A stretch of 64,000 nucleotides of DNA from Phaeobacter sp. B1627 (lineage in GTDB: Bacteria > Pseudomonadota > Alphaproteobacteria > Rhodobacterales > Rhodobacteraceae), in NCBI RefSeq assembly GCF_006265095.1, contig NZ_VCNK01000030.1:1-64000 (forward strand), given 5' to 3'. Position numbers and translations under genes: made by a program. The notes beneath the pieces are model-generated. The model searched no databases. It had not been told where the DNA came from and was given only the letters and a program-made list of their open reading frames with translations. The first letter of the stretch is position 1. Each line of letters begins with the position of its first letter. Positions 51,636-61,707 of this stretch are shown one piece after another.

Positions 51636-52630
51636 TGCATTAGGCCTCTTGCATGGTGACGCAGGAGGCGGATCGTGTGTCGGAGGCGATGCGAAATTTC
51701 CTTGCGCGGAGGAAGGAGCGGGACCGGGCTAAGCTGACGTATCATGCTGGGGGTGACGCTGTTGTCTGTCAGGTTTGTGTCTTCTTCCATGGGGATAAAC
51801 CCGTCTGGCGTCAGCCAGAACCGTTCGCACCCAGTCGGGGGCGGCGGCAATGTGAACCGGCGTTTCTGGAAGTGGACATACATGAAGTCCTCTGACTTTA
51901 CCTGTCCAGACGCCAACCAATAGCGCATCACGCGCCCGCGGTTGAAGCCAAAAACCTGATGGCGCATATTCTTGACCCAGATGTAGTTCGAGGTGCGCCT
52001 TATGCGATAGATATTCGGGTCGATGTCTGCGAGAACGCTTTCATCCTCGTGAAACCTGCCGTTATGATGCTTCCAGATCCGATTGACGCCGATATGTTCG
52101 TCAAAGCCGCGCGGGCGTGGATCCGTCAGGATCTGGCGATAGTCCAAGCCGTCAAGGGGTTTGCGGAAGAAATTATTCGTCTCGTCGTCATTCCTGTACA
52201 GGCTGAAATGTCCGACGCCGAAAACCCGGTCATTTGTGGTCAACAACTCGGGTGTCAAAAAGGCGCAAATATCGCCGAACAGCATGTCGAGATCACAATG
52301 CCCCCAGAAATCCCACGTTCCGGGAGCCAAATCGGTCAGGCACCCGTAGAGCGGCCTGAGGTCACAGGCCTTGTATGGTCGCTCCATTGCAACCTGAAAG
52401 CCGACCTCCTCGGAAATGCGGGCCGCGAAATCGTCCATCGATATCTGCACGAAATGGACGTTGGGGGGGGGCTCCATATCTGAGATGTCAGCATCCGTTG
52501 CAACCAGCCAATCAATGCTGGGATTGAACCGGCAGGAGAGCATCCACTGCGGAAAGTAGTCGGGCAGCGGTCCGAACCAGGTTGCGATAATGAGGATGCG
52601 GGGAAAATTGCGAGATGCAGGATTCGTCAT
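51632..52630 (-). CDS. Putative glycosyltransferase, DUF6625-like
   Basis: A 332-residue soluble protein with ILIIATWFGPLPDYFPQWMLSCRFNP at the start (in part), RPYKACDLRPLYGCLTD and WDFWGHCDLDMLFGDICAFL, whose DLD is a DXD-like metal motif. EHIGVNRIW follows. I place it with the DUF6625 glycosyltransferase-like proteins from pattern memory. It is coupled to both neighbours by ATGA overlaps in the wzx-wzy operon. Confidence 0.75.
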   Translation of the reverse strand: MTNPASRNFPRILIIATWFGPLPDYFPQWMLSCRFNPSIDWLVATDADISDMEPPPNVHFVQISMDDFAARISEEVGFQVAMERPYKACDLRPLYGCLTDLAPGTWDFWGHCDLDMLFGDICAFLTPELLTTNDRVFGVGHFSLYRNDDETNNFFRKPLDGLDYRQILTDPRPRGFDEHIGVNRIWKHHNGRFHEDESVLADIDPNIYRIRRTSNYIWVKNMRHQVFGFNRGRVMRYWLASGQVKSEDFMYVHFQKRRFTLPPPPTGCERFWLTPDGFIPMEEDTNLTDNSVTPSMIRQLSPVPLLPPRKEISHRLRHTIRLLRHHARGLMH

Positions 52631-53769
52631 GTGCGCGCTCCCTTCATTGTACCAAGGATGCCAAGAAAATCCATGTAACGCTGTGCATATCCGCTCCAGC
52701 TCAACCGATCCAGGTCGGCGGGTTCCAGGAGGCTCCGGTTTTTGTCACCTTCAAGCGTAGCCTCGCGATCGGCCATTACCTCCAGTCCGCGCAGAAGGTC
52801 GTTTGCGTCGCCCGGTGCAACCAATTCGACCCAGTCCGGTGTCGTGATCATCTCTCGAATATCGGGGCCGCCGGTCATGTGGCTGGCGACGACCGGCCTG
52901 CCTGCCGCTAGGGCCTCGAGTAGCACCATTCCGAACCCGTCCTCCCGAGAGGGTAGGACCAAGATGTGATGTGTGTGCATCACTTCGGCCAGGCCGCCAT
53001 GGTCACGGTGCCCCAAGCTTTGGAATTGGTCGCCTTGGGGAAATGGCGCGTCTGCCATAGATCCAACATGTGTCAGCTTCCAGTCTGGCCGCTGGCGCAC
53101 CGCCGTGACTAGGGTATCCACACCCTTTCGCAGACTCCATTGTCCGACAAAAAGCAGTTTTAGCCGCCCTGTGGGGCGTGGGCTGGGCATGAATGCCTTC
53201 AGGTCTACGCCGAGGGGACAGACGAACAGTTTTTCACGTGGAAAGCCCTGCTCCAGGAAGCTCTCAGCGGCATGGCTCGATAGCACGGTGACGATGTCCG
53301 CAGCGTCGTAGCTGGCCAGTTCACGTTCGATATAAAGTTGGCTCAAAGGCTTCGCACCGCCTTGTACAAGGATATCATTCTGCGACAGAACGTGCCGGGA
53401 GCCTCGTTCGATGATGACCTTTGCTCCCAGTTCGCGCGCGCGCGCGGCAGAGCGCACAGCCATGGAAGAAAGGCCGATAAATATGTCGGCAGGCACCATT
53501 TGCCGCGCTAAGGCCTCATCGACCCGAGCGAGCATTCTTTCGGTCGCTCGCATCTGAATCGGCTGCGGAAGCTGCCGCGCCAGGGCGAGCGCTGAATCGG
53601 GTAGTAATTTCGGGAACAAGCTGACCGCCCATGGTGCGGCGAGGCCATCGCGGCGCAAGCGAAATCTGGGCATGGAGCTGAAGTAGCTCAGATCAACCCC
53701 CGCACGGTTCATTTCCACCGCGAGGCGGCGCAGATGGAAGCCAGTAGTCGTGCCTATTACTACCTTCAT
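52627..53769 (-). CDS. Glycosyltransferase family 4
   Basis: A 380-residue GT-B enzyme. The donor half shows LKLLFVGQWSLRKGVDTLVTAV, VLPSREDGFGMVLLEALAAGRPVVAS and GPDIREMI. The EX7E motif reads DGFGMVLLE with aspartate in the first position, a common variation in GT4. N-terminal MKVVIGTTTGFHLRRLAVEM is the acceptor-side fold. It is the second gene of the unit and overlaps wzx (53766-53769) and the DUF6625-like gene (52627-52630). Confidence 0.9.
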   Translation of the reverse strand: MKVVIGTTTGFHLRRLAVEMNRAGVDLSYFSSMPRFRLRRDGLAAPWAVSLFPKLLPDSALALARQLPQPIQMRATERMLARVDEALARQMVPADIFIGLSSMAVRSAARARELGAKVIIERGSRHVLSQNDILVQGGAKPLSQLYIERELASYDAADIVTVLSSHAAESFLEQGFPREKLFVCPLGVDLKAFMPSPRPTGRLKLLFVGQWSLRKGVDTLVTAVRQRPDWKLTHVGSMADAPFPQGDQFQSLGHRDHGGLAEVMHTHHILVLPSREDGFGMVLLEALAAGRPVVASHMTGGPDIREMITTPDWVELVAPGDANDLLRGLEVMADREATLEGDKNRSLLEPADLDRLSWSGYAQRYMDFLGILGTMKGART

Positions 53770-55070
53770 TTTTCTTCACCCTCCGCAGTGTCAACGTCCA
53801 GAACACCTGCCATGCCGTCCATCTTTTTTATTAGCCTCACGGCTATTGCGGTCGTCACACCAAGCTTGAGAGCCTCGGCAAAGATGCGTCCGATAACCCC
53901 GCCGACAAGGCCCCAGGACACGATCCCCACGGGGATCAAGACAAGTGTTCCGATCGAGAGCAGAATTTGGATCTGCAAAAGGCGACCGCTGCATCGCAGC
54001 GCCAGCATTGCATTGTCAGCAGCATGGGTCGCGATGGCAAAGGTTTGAGACAATCCGAACAGCACCAACAACAAGTGCGCGCCTTCACGAAAGTCTGCTG
54101 CAAGCATTATGCGCACGATGAAATCGCCCAGAACCCAGAAGGCCAGAACACCCATCAGGCCGATGCCCAAGGCCGCCAAAAGCCAGGTCCGCAATATACG
54201 ATAGCATCCTTTTGCGCCTTCGGACGCCAGGCTCCCTTGGAAATACAGCGGCCGAAAGTAGTTGGACAGAACCGATGTCGTCAGGGCGAATGGCCTTGCG
54301 ACTAACCCAGTGACAGCGACATATGCGCCCGTGGCTCCGGTCCCCAGAAACGCCCCGAGAATATAGCGGTCGAGATAGGTCGAGATCCAGCCAAGAGGCC
54401 CCATTAGCGCGACCGGCCGCCCATAGGCGAGGGCTGGGGCCAGTTCTTTTTGCGCCAGCTTGAGGTCTACAGACCGCAGGTGACCGGGAGCAAGAAGCAG
54501 CATGAACAATGCCGTATTCACCGCTCGGGCAGCGGTTTGGCCGAGCACGAATCCAATCGCATCGGCGCGCCAGAACCAGAGCGAAAGTGATATCCCCGCT
54601 AGGGTTATTAAGGCCTCTCCGGCCGTCCAAAATGAATATATCCCATATCGGCGGTCCAGCACAATCAGGCTCAGGGCGCTGAATTTCAGGGCCTCAGAGA
54701 TCAGGTAGATCCCGACCGATAAAAGAAGCAATGCCCAAAAAGAATTCAGCCCTGCCATAACCGCAAGACAGGCGACGGGGATGACAACCAGAACCATGCG
54801 CACCACATAAAGCGCCAGCCCAATAGATATATGCCGCCGCGTCTCCTTGCATTCCACAGGTCCGCAACGAGACATGAGTGTCTGGTTCAGCGACATCAGG
54901 ATAATGCTATCCAAAAGCGCGATCAAGCCAGCCAGGAGCATTGCTTGACCGAAATCGACTTTGTCCATCAGTTCGGTATAGGTTCGGATTCCCGCGAATG
55001 CGGCCAAGGCGACAATAACCTGTCCCCAAAAAACGCTTGCGATCCGTGCGAGTTGTTTTCCCATAGGCAT
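53766..55070 (-). CDS. wzx: Oligosaccharide flippase (Wzx-like)
   Basis: A 434-residue polytopic protein with about 12 hydrophobic helices, starting near MPMGKQLARIASVFWGQVIV. It contains charged and aromatic residues within helices and a central PVALMGPLGWISTYLDRYILGAFLG (in part), the helix pair with DRYILG that is typical of MATE-like Wzx flippases. It would move undecaprenyl-linked repeat units across the membrane for Wzy. It is first of a coupled six-gene unit (wzx, GT4, DUF6625-like, AT3, GT2, wzy). The region 55071-55588 upstream should hold its promoter. Confidence 0.9.
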   Translation of the reverse strand: MPMGKQLARIASVFWGQVIVALAAFAGIRTYTELMDKVDFGQAMLLAGLIALLDSIILMSLNQTLMSRCGPVECKETRRHISIGLALYVVRMVLVVIPVACLAVMAGLNSFWALLLLSVGIYLISEALKFSALSLIVLDRRYGIYSFWTAGEALITLAGISLSLWFWRADAIGFVLGQTAARAVNTALFMLLLAPGHLRSVDLKLAQKELAPALAYGRPVALMGPLGWISTYLDRYILGAFLGTGATGAYVAVTGLVARPFALTTSVLSNYFRPLYFQGSLASEGAKGCYRILRTWLLAALGIGLMGVLAFWVLGDFIVRIMLAADFREGAHLLLVLFGLSQTFAIATHAADNAMLALRCSGRLLQIQILLSIGTLVLIPVGIVSWGLVGGVIGRIFAEALKLGVTTAIAVRLIKKMDGMAGVLDVDTAEGEEK

Positions 55071-55588
55071 TACCCTTGGCGCATTTCAGCGGGATAGCGT
55101 GATGCAGACCACGTACGCAGAAAGATCACGCTGACAGCGGGCAGGTGACGCAACACATCGACGGCTCTGTGGCGTGGCTTCTCTGTCGCGAGAGAAGCAC
55201 CTTCTCGCGCAGCCACTTCATCCAAGGCGCTTTTCACGGATGCTGACAATATGGGCTTTCTTAATCATACAGCATGGTTTTACGTTTGCTGATAGCTCTG
55301 TTTTGTGGGGGCTCAGCAAGATGAAAGTCCTCAGTTATCCAAATAATCCGTGGTTATTAGGTGGGCCCGAAGGGGGCTGTCCCATGAATTTTTGTGGACT
55401 TGATTGCACGAGGGCTTGCCTAAATCGTGAAGGTATCAATATCGTGAAGGTCCTAAAACTGAGCCTTTGCTAAGGCCGGACCAGAGGCAGTACAACCCCG
55501 ATTTTCGCAAATACCGACCCGTGCATGGGCCTAGTCGGCACGAAGCCGCATATTTGGGCTTCTCACAGAACATTGCATGACTTTTTAG
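55071..55588. other. Divergent intergenic region between wzx and the rml operon
   Basis: No gene is supported here; a 99-codon plus-strand frame (55174-55473) has no recognisable character. A short direct repeat ATCGTGAAGGT occurs twice (about 55424-55449). I could not find a JUMPstart or ops element. Promoters for both divergent units should lie here. Confidence 0.5.
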
Positions 55589-55633
55589 ATGTTTGATGTC
55601 GATCCCGGGCCGGGCCAGTTCGATGTCAAACAT
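55589..55633 (+). promoter_or_regulatory. Imperfect stem-loop in the rml leader
   Basis: ATGTTTGATGTCGA (55589-55602) pairs with TCGATGTCAAACAT (55620-55633) with 12 of 14 matches, around a GC-rich 17-nt loop, about 97 bp before the rmlC start. It could be an operator, an attenuator or an RNA stem. No T-tract follows, so a terminator is unlikely. Confidence 0.45.
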
Positions 55634-55729
55634 ACTCTCTGGCTGCTCCTGCGATGGAGGCTGGTGGTTTCCAGCCGACAAAAAACCGGGTATGTGCTGC
55701 GCGCAAGGGTATTTAAAAAGGGAACGCCT

Positions 55730-56293
55730 GTGCAGATCGAAGACACCAAACTCTCCGGCGTGAAGATCCTGACCCCTGCGCGGTTTGGCGATGCCCGTGG
55801 CTTTTTCTCGGAAAGCTGGAACCGGCAGCGGATGGAAGCGCATGGGATCAATCTGGATTTCGTGCAGGACAATCACTCCCTGTCGGCCGAGGTGGGCACC
55901 GTGCGCGGGCTGCATTTCCAGGCGCCGCCCCATGCCCAGGACAAGCTGGTGCGCTGCGGGCGGGGGGCGCTGTTTGACGTGGCCGTGGATATTCGCAAGG
56001 GATCGCCCACCTACGGGCAATGGGTCGGGGTCGAGCTGACCGCGGAAAACGGCCGCCAGCTTCTGGTGCCCAAAGGCTTCCTGCATGGGTTCATCTCCCG
56101 CGCGCCCGATACCGAGATCCTGTATAAATGCACCGACTATTACGCGCCCGAATGTGACGGCGCCGTGCGCTGGGACAGCTGCGGCATCGACTGGTTTGCA
56201 GGCGGTGAGGCCACAGATGTCAGGCCGATCCTGTCGCAGAAGGATGCCGCCGCGCCGACGCTGGCGGATTTCGACAGCCCTTTTCACTATTGA
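55730..56293 (+). CDS. rmlC: dTDP-4-dehydrorhamnose 3,5-epimerase
   Basis: I start at the GTG at 55730 (MQIEDTKLSGVKIL), which has AAAGGGA before it and gives 187 residues, the usual RmlC length; the longer frame covers leader DNA. Motifs: RFGDARGFFSESWNR, FVQDNHSLS, GTVRGLHFQAPPHAQDKLVRC (in part, with the catalytic His in LHFQ) and VPKGFLHGF, YKCTDYYAPECD near the end. It epimerises C3 and C5 of dTDP-4-keto-6-deoxyglucose. First gene of the rhamnose operon. Confidence 0.95.
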   Translation: MQIEDTKLSGVKILTPARFGDARGFFSESWNRQRMEAHGINLDFVQDNHSLSAEVGTVRGLHFQAPPHAQDKLVRCGRGALFDVAVDIRKGSPTYGQWVGVELTAENGRQLLVPKGFLHGFISRAPDTEILYKCTDYYAPECDGAVRWDSCGIDWFAGGEATDVRPILSQKDAAAPTLADFDSPFHY

Positions 56294-56306
56294 GAGCGGG
56301 CGGGGC

Positions 56307-57419
56307 ATGTCAGATCCCCGTGCCGCCGCGGCCCACCGCGCCTATCTGAGCGGCGCGCGTTTCAGCGCGCTGGACGGGCTGCGGGCGCTGGCGATCCTCA
56401 TGGTCCTGATCCATCACAGCCCGCTGGCGACGACAGAGGGGATGCTGTCGCGGGGCCATCTCGGGGTGGATCTGTTCTTTGTGCTCTCGGGGTTCCTGAT
56501 CACCACGCTTTTGCTGCGCGAACGGGCGCGGACCGGACGGATCTCGCTCCGGGGGTTTTACTGGCGGCGGATCTTGCGCATCCTGCCGCTGTATTATCTG
56601 CTGGTCACCGGGGTGGGGGGCTATTTCGTGCTGATCCGGGAGATGCCCGGCGCGGCGGCGCTCTGGCCGGGGTATTACCTGTTCCTTGCGAATTTCCTGA
56701 CCGATCATATCCCGACCCTGTTTCCCACCTGGTCTCTGTCGGTGGAAGAGCAATTCTATCTGATCTGGCCGGTGCTGATGGTCTGGCTGCCGCCTCGTTT
56801 CTGGGGACCGGTGCTGGTCGGGGGAGTTGTGCTGAATGTGGTGGCAGCGACCGGCGCGCTGGAGGTGGTCGGAATGTCCGCCTTCGAGCTGGGACCGTTC
56901 CGGATCCGGCTGCCGGACGCCACCTATGCGCCGATCCTGCTGGGCGGGGGGCTGGCGGTGGTGTTGCACGACGCGCGCGGGTTTGAGATCTTGTGGCGGG
57001 TGTTTTCCGGCCGGGGAATGGCGGTCGTACTGCTGGCGGGTGTCGGCGGGCTGGCCGCGGTGCTGCCGCAGGTGCTGACGGGGCTGCCCTATCTGCTGGT
57101 GCATCTGGCCATGACCGGTCTGCTGGCGACGCTGGTCCTGCGCGAAGATGGCTGGATGCACCCGCTGCTGCGGCTGGCACCGCTGGTGCGGATCGGCCGG
57201 GTCAGCTATGGTATCTACCTGTTGCATCTGTTGGTGCTGCATGTGGTCAGCCTGCTGGCGGCTCATGGCGGTCCGGCGCCGGACACCATGATGTTCGTGC
57301 TGCTGTATTGGGGTGGGACAATGATGTTGGCGGAACTGAGTTTCCGCTATTATGAAAGCCCTTTTCTGCGGTTGCGTCACAAACCCTTTGGCCGGGTCGC
57401 ACCGGGCCCCTATTCGTAA
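56307..57419 (+). CDS. Acyltransferase 3 family membrane protein (OafA-like)
   Basis: The ATG at 56307 (MSDPRAAAAHRAYLSG), preceded by GCGGGGC, gives 370 residues; an out-of-place longer frame overlaps rmlC. AT3 features are FSALDGLRALAILMVLIHHSP with the catalytic-type His (IHHS), VDLFFVLSGFLI, YWRRILRILPLYYLL and WSLSVEEQFYLIWPVL. Ten or so membrane helices are visible. It probably acylates a rhamnose-containing glycan and sits 13 bp after rmlC, inside the rml operon, which is not the usual place. Confidence 0.9.
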   Translation: MSDPRAAAAHRAYLSGARFSALDGLRALAILMVLIHHSPLATTEGMLSRGHLGVDLFFVLSGFLITTLLLRERARTGRISLRGFYWRRILRILPLYYLLVTGVGGYFVLIREMPGAAALWPGYYLFLANFLTDHIPTLFPTWSLSVEEQFYLIWPVLMVWLPPRFWGPVLVGGVVLNVVAATGALEVVGMSAFELGPFRIRLPDATYAPILLGGGLAVVLHDARGFEILWRVFSGRGMAVVLLAGVGGLAAVLPQVLTGLPYLLVHLAMTGLLATLVLREDGWMHPLLRLAPLVRIGRVSYGIYLLHLLVLHVVSLLAAHGGPAPDTMMFVLLYWGGTMMLAELSFRYYESPFLRLRHKPFGRVAPGPYS

Positions 57420-57478
57420 GAGAGCCAAGAGCCTCGTGCCGCACTGGCGGCGGAGGTCAACAGATGAGGAGTTGAGCC

Positions 57479-58531
57479 ATGAAAATACTGGTAACGGGTG
57501 GCGCGGGTTTTATCGGCTCGGCGGTGGTGCGGCAGGCGATCCGGGCGGGTCATGAGGTGGTCAATGTGGATGCGCTGACCTATGCGGCCTGCCTCGACAA
57601 TGTGGCCGAGGTCGCGGACAGCCCGCGCTATGCCTTTGAACAGGCCGACATCCGCGACCGCGCCGCGCTCGACAAGATCTTTGCCCTGCACGCGCCGGAT
57701 GCGGTGATGCATCTGGCGGCCGAAAGCCATGTGGACCGCTCGATCGACGGACCCGGCGATTTCATCGAGACCAATATCACCGGCACCTTCAATATGCTGG
57801 AGGCGGCCCGCAGGTTCTGGGTTGCGGTCGGCAAGCCCGGCCATTTCCGCTTTCATCATATCTCGACGGATGAGGTCTACGGCAGCCTGCCTGCGGATAA
57901 ATCGGTGCTGTTCACCGAAGACACGGCCTATGATCCGCGCTCGCCCTATTCGGCCTCCAAGGCGGCGTCGGACCATCTGGTGCGCGCCTGGCATGAGACC
58001 TACGGGTTGCCGATGGTGCTGAGCAATTGCTCCAACAACTATGGTCCCTATCATTTCCCCGAAAAGCTGATCCCGGTGGTGATCCTGGGCGCGCTGGCCG
58101 GCAAGCCGCTGCCGATCTATGGCGACGGATCGAACATCCGCGACTGGCTCTATGTGGAGGATCACGCGGCGGCGCTGCTGCTGGTGTTGCAGAAGGGCGA
58201 GAACGGGCGCAGCTATAATATCGGTGGTGAGAACGAGCGTACGAACCTCGAGCTGGTGGAAACGCTCTGTGCGATCCTCGATGACAAGCGCCCGCGGGCG
58301 GATGGTCAGTCCTACAAGGAACAGATTACTTTTGTGACCGACCGGCCGGGCCATGATGCGCGCTATGCGATCGACCCCTCGCGCATTCGCGACGAGTTGG
58401 GCTGGCGGCCTTCGGTGACCGTGGAGGAGGGGCTGGCCCTGACCGTGCAATGGTATCTCGACAATGAGGCGTGGTGGCGGGCGCTTCAGTCCCGCATCGG
58501 TGTCGGGCAGCGGCTGGGCGTGAGCGCATAA
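57479..58531 (+). CDS. rmlB: dTDP-glucose 4,6-dehydratase
   Basis: A 350-residue extended [11 protein letters not shown] (6-13), [22 protein letters not shown] with the active-site T-D-E (about 130-132), YSASK giving Tyr157/Lys161, [17 protein letters not shown] and RDWLYVEDH, each diagnostic of RmlB. It makes dTDP-4-keto-6-deoxyglucose. A GAGGAGTTGAGCC stretch before the ATG supplies the ribosome site. Confidence 0.96.
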   Translation: MKILVTGGAGFIGSAVVRQAIRAGHEVVNVDALTYAACLDNVAEVADSPRYAFEQADIRDRAALDKIFALHAPDAVMHLAAESHVDRSIDGPGDFIETNITGTFNMLEAARRFWVAVGKPGHFRFHHISTDEVYGSLPADKSVLFTEDTAYDPRSPYSASKAASDHLVRAWHETYGLPMVLSNCSNNYGPYHFPEKLIPVVILGALAGKPLPIYGDGSNIRDWLYVEDHAAALLLVLQKGENGRSYNIGGENERTNLELVETLCAILDDKRPRADGQSYKEQITFVTDRPGHDARYAIDPSRIRDELGWRPSVTVEEGLALTVQWYLDNEAWWRALQSRIGVGQRLGVSA

Positions 58532-58597
58532 GAGCTGTCCCTGAGGGACAGCGGCCTCCGGCGGAGGTATTTGGAAAAAGATGAAGAGCGGGCGAGC

Positions 58598-59452
58598 ATG
58601 ACAATTCTGGTATTTGGAGCAACCGGGCAGGTGGCGCGGGAGCTGGCGGTTCATGACGGGGTGACCTGTCTGGGGCGCGGGGCGGCGGATCTGAGCGATC
58701 CGGGGGCCTGTGCGGCCGCGATCAGAGAGCATGGCCCTCGGACTGTGATCAATGCGGCGGCCTATACGGCGGTGGACAAGGCCGAGAGCGAAGAGGATCT
58801 GGCGACCGTTATCAACGGCGCGGCCCCCGGCGCCATGGCCGAGGTCTGCGGGCAGATGGGAATTCCCTTCGTGCAGATTTCGACCGATTACGTCTTTGAA
58901 GGCACCGGAGAAACTCCCTGGCAGCCCGGCGATCCGGTGGCGCCGCCCAATGCCTATGGCCGCAGCAAACGCGCGGGCGAAGAGGCGGTGGAGGCGGCGG
59001 GCGGTGCCTTTGCGATCCTGCGCACCTCCTGGGTGGTGTCCTGTCATGGCAACAACTTCGTCAAGACCATGCTGCGGCTCGGGGCGGAGCGCGACCAGCT
59101 GACCATTGTCGCCGACCAGATCGGTGCGCCGACACCGGCGCGCGACATCGCCGCCGCCTGTCTGGACATCGCAGGCCAGCTGGCGGCCTCTCCGGGCAAA
59201 TCAGGCATCTATCACTTTCAGGGCCGTCCGCCTGTCAGCTGGGCAGGGGTGGCACGGGAGATTTTCGCCCAGGCCGGTCTGGCCTGCCGGGTGGAGGATA
59301 TTCCCACCTCGGCCTATCCGACGCCTGCGGTGCGGCCTTTGAATTCAAGGCTCGATTGTTCCTCGTTAGAGACTGTTTTTGGCATTTCACAACCTGACTG
59401 GCAGGCCGGTCTGGCAGATATCCTGAAAGATTTGGAGACGTTTCATGACTGA
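58598..59452 (+). CDS. rmlD: dTDP-4-dehydrorhamnose reductase
   Basis: I use the ATG at 58598 ([17 protein letters not shown]), with AGAGCGGGCGAGC before it; the frame can extend nine codons upstream but these look like leader. The 284-residue protein has GATGQVARE (cofactor loop), [46 protein letters not shown] (Tyr/Lys pair) and LRTSWVVS, as in RmlD. It reduces the 4-keto group to give dTDP-L-rhamnose. Overlaps rmlA by 8 bp. Confidence 0.95.
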   Translation: MTILVFGATGQVARELAVHDGVTCLGRGAADLSDPGACAAAIREHGPRTVINAAAYTAVDKAESEEDLATVINGAAPGAMAEVCGQMGIPFVQISTDYVFEGTGETPWQPGDPVAPPNAYGRSKRAGEEAVEAAGGAFAILRTSWVVSCHGNNFVKTMLRLGAERDQLTIVADQIGAPTPARDIAAACLDIAGQLAASPGKSGIYHFQGRPPVSWAGVAREIFAQAGLACRVEDIPTSAYPTPAVRPLNSRLDCSSLETVFGISQPDWQAGLADILKDLETFHD

Positions 59453-60317
59453 GCGCAAGGGCATCATTCTTGCTGGGGGCTCCGGCACCCGGCTCTACCC
59501 GATCACCATGGCGGTGTCGAAACAGTTGTTGCCGCTCTATGACAAGCCGATGATCTACTATCCGATCTCGGTCTTGATGCTGGCGGGCATCCGCGAGATC
59601 TGCGTCATCACCACGCCGCAGGACGCCGATCAGTTCAAACGCCTGCTGGGCGACGGCAGCCAATGGGGCGTGTCCCTGACATATGTGGAGCAGCCCTCGC
59701 CGGATGGGCTGGCGCAGGCCTTTATCCTGGCGGAGGATTTTCTTGCAGGTGCTCCCTCGGCGCTGGTCTTGGGGGACAATGTCTTCTTTGGTCACGGGCT
59801 GCCGGAGCTGTTGGAGGCGGCGGATACCAAGCCCGCAGGCGGCACCGTCTTTGGCTATCACGTGGCCGATCCCGAGCGCTATGGGGTGGTGGCATTCGAC
59901 GCCGAGGGGCGCGCGCAGCAGATCATCGAAAAACCCAGTGTGCCGCCCTCGAGCTACGCGGTGACCGGGCTTTATTTTCTCGATGGAACTGCGCCCGAGC
60001 GCGCCAGACAGGTGCAGCCCTCGGCGCGCGGCGAGCTGGAGATTACCGATCTGTTGCAGATGTATCTCGACGAGGGGACGCTGTCGGTGGAGACCATGGG
60101 GCGCGGCTATGCCTGGCTCGATACCGGTACCCATGCCAGCCTGCTGGATGCGGGCAATTTTGTGCGCACCCTGGAAGAGCGTCAGGGGCTGCAGACCGGC
60201 TGCCTGGAGGAGATCGCCTTTCATGCGGGCTGGATTACCCGCGAGACGCTGGCGGAACGGGCCGAAATGTTCAGGAAAAACAGCTATGGTGCCTATCTCA
60301 GTCGACTGCTGGAGTGA
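59445..60317 (+). CDS. rmlA: Glucose-1-phosphate thymidylyltransferase
   Basis: A 290-residue nucleotidyltransferase: [38 protein letters not shown] (in part, residues 5-40), [51 protein letters not shown] and [21 protein letters not shown], all standard for RmlA. It makes dTDP-glucose, the first step of dTDP-rhamnose synthesis. Start ATG lies 8 bp inside the end of rmlD. With rmlB, rmlC and rmlD the pathway is complete. Confidence 0.96.
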   Translation: MTERKGIILAGGSGTRLYPITMAVSKQLLPLYDKPMIYYPISVLMLAGIREICVITTPQDADQFKRLLGDGSQWGVSLTYVEQPSPDGLAQAFILAEDFLAGAPSALVLGDNVFFGHGLPELLEAADTKPAGGTVFGYHVADPERYGVVAFDAEGRAQQIIEKPSVPPSSYAVTGLYFLDGTAPERARQVQPSARGELEITDLLQMYLDEGTLSVETMGRGYAWLDTGTHASLLDAGNFVRTLEERQGLQTGCLEEIAFHAGWITRETLAERAEMFRKNSYGAYLSRLLE

Positions 60318-60326
60318 GGCCCGCCG

Positions 60327-61571
60327 GTGAAGATACTCTTTGTGCATCAGAACATGCCGGGCCAGTATCGCGAGTTGGTGCAATGGCTGGCGGCGCAGGG
60401 CGGGCATGAGCTGGTGTTTCTCAGCCAGCGCGGCGATGTGAAGCTGCCCGGCGTCCAGACGCTGGTCTACAAACCCTTTCATACGCCGGCCAAAGATGCC
60501 TTTGGCCTCGCCAAGGATTGGGACGCGGCGGCGGGGGCGGGGTTTGGCGCAGTACAGGCGATGCAGACATATGAGGCCGAGACCGGCTTTCGCCCCGACA
60601 TCATCCTCGGCCATACCGGGTGGGGGGAGCTGACCTTTTTCAAGGATCTGTGGCCGCAGGTGCCGATCCTCGGGTTCTTTGAATATTATTACACCATGGA
60701 GGGCGGGCTGGTCGGCTTTGACCCCGAACAGCCTCCCGGTCCCCATGCGGCCTATTTCAACCGCGCCCGCAACGTGGTGCCCTGTCTCAACCGCGAGGTG
60801 GTGGATCTGGGTCACGTGCCGACGCTGTGGCAGCGCGACCGGTTTCCGGAGAGTTTTCACGACAAGATGTATGTCTGCCATGACGGCATCCGCGCCGATC
60901 GTCTGCACGCAAACCCTGATGCACAAATCACGCTGGGGCGGCTGGCGCAGCCGCTGACGCGCGGCGATGAGGTGGTGACCTATGTGGCGCGCAACATGGA
61001 GCGCGCCCGCGGTTTTCACATCATGATGCGGGCCCTGCCGGCGATCCAGGCGGCCAGGCCCAATGCGCGGGTGCTGATGATCGGCGGCAATGAGGTGTCC
61101 TATGGCCGCGAGAGCGACCACCCCGGCGGTCTGCGCGGCGAGATGGAGGCGGAGATCGGCGACAGCGTCGACTGGAGCCGCGTACATTTCCTCGGTCGGG
61201 TGCCCTATTCCGATCTCTGCCGGATCATTCAGATCTCGCGCTGTCATATCTATCTGACCATGCCCTTTGTGCTCAGCTGGTCGCTGCTGGAGGCAATGGC
61301 GATGGAGGCCACCGTGGTGGCCGCCGATGTGGCGCCGGTGCGCGAGGCGATCCGCCATGGCGAGACGGGGATGCTGGTGGATTTCTTCAACCCCGAGGCG
61401 CTGGCCGCGCAGGTGGTGGATGTGCTGGCCGATCCCGAGGCCTATGCCCATCTTGGGGGCAATGCACGGGCGCGGGTGATGCGAGACTATGATTTCCTCG
61501 GCCATTGCCTGCCCGAACATATCGCGCGGATCAACGGGTTGGTCACCACCGCGCCCCCGATCCGGATCTGA
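60327..61571 (+). CDS. Glycosyltransferase family 4, likely rhamnosyltransferase
   Basis: A 414-residue GT4 enzyme of the subgroup with MKILFVHQNMPGQYRELVQWLA at the N-terminus and FVLSWSLLEAMAMEATVVAADVAPVREAI (in part) in the donor half, where the first acidic residue of EX7E is replaced. DIILGHTGWGELTFFKDLWP is the usual acceptor-side segment. It follows rmlA by 9 bp, so it probably uses dTDP-rhamnose (inference from position). Confidence 0.9.
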   Translation: MKILFVHQNMPGQYRELVQWLAAQGGHELVFLSQRGDVKLPGVQTLVYKPFHTPAKDAFGLAKDWDAAAGAGFGAVQAMQTYEAETGFRPDIILGHTGWGELTFFKDLWPQVPILGFFEYYYTMEGGLVGFDPEQPPGPHAAYFNRARNVVPCLNREVVDLGHVPTLWQRDRFPESFHDKMYVCHDGIRADRLHANPDAQITLGRLAQPLTRGDEVVTYVARNMERARGFHIMMRALPAIQAARPNARVLMIGGNEVSYGRESDHPGGLRGEMEAEIGDSVDWSRVHFLGRVPYSDLCRIIQISRCHIYLTMPFVLSWSLLEAMAMEATVVAADVAPVREAIRHGETGMLVDFFNPEALAAQVVDVLADPEAYAHLGGNARARVMRDYDFLGHCLPEHIARINGLVTTAPPIRI

Positions 61572-61707
61572 GACGGATCGGGGCGGGGCGGCTGGTCTTT
61601 TGGGCTCTGTGGTCCTACATAGGCGGCCAGTTGCGCCGGTGGTCCGCCTCGCGTTTGCCCGCCCGTGTTTGCCTGCCCGCATTTGCCTATGTTCCGGAGC
61701 CACATCC

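Noticed and set aside
55174-55473. 99-codon plus-strand ORF upstream of rmlC
   Set aside because: No domain, atypical composition, and it lies in the divergent promoter region.
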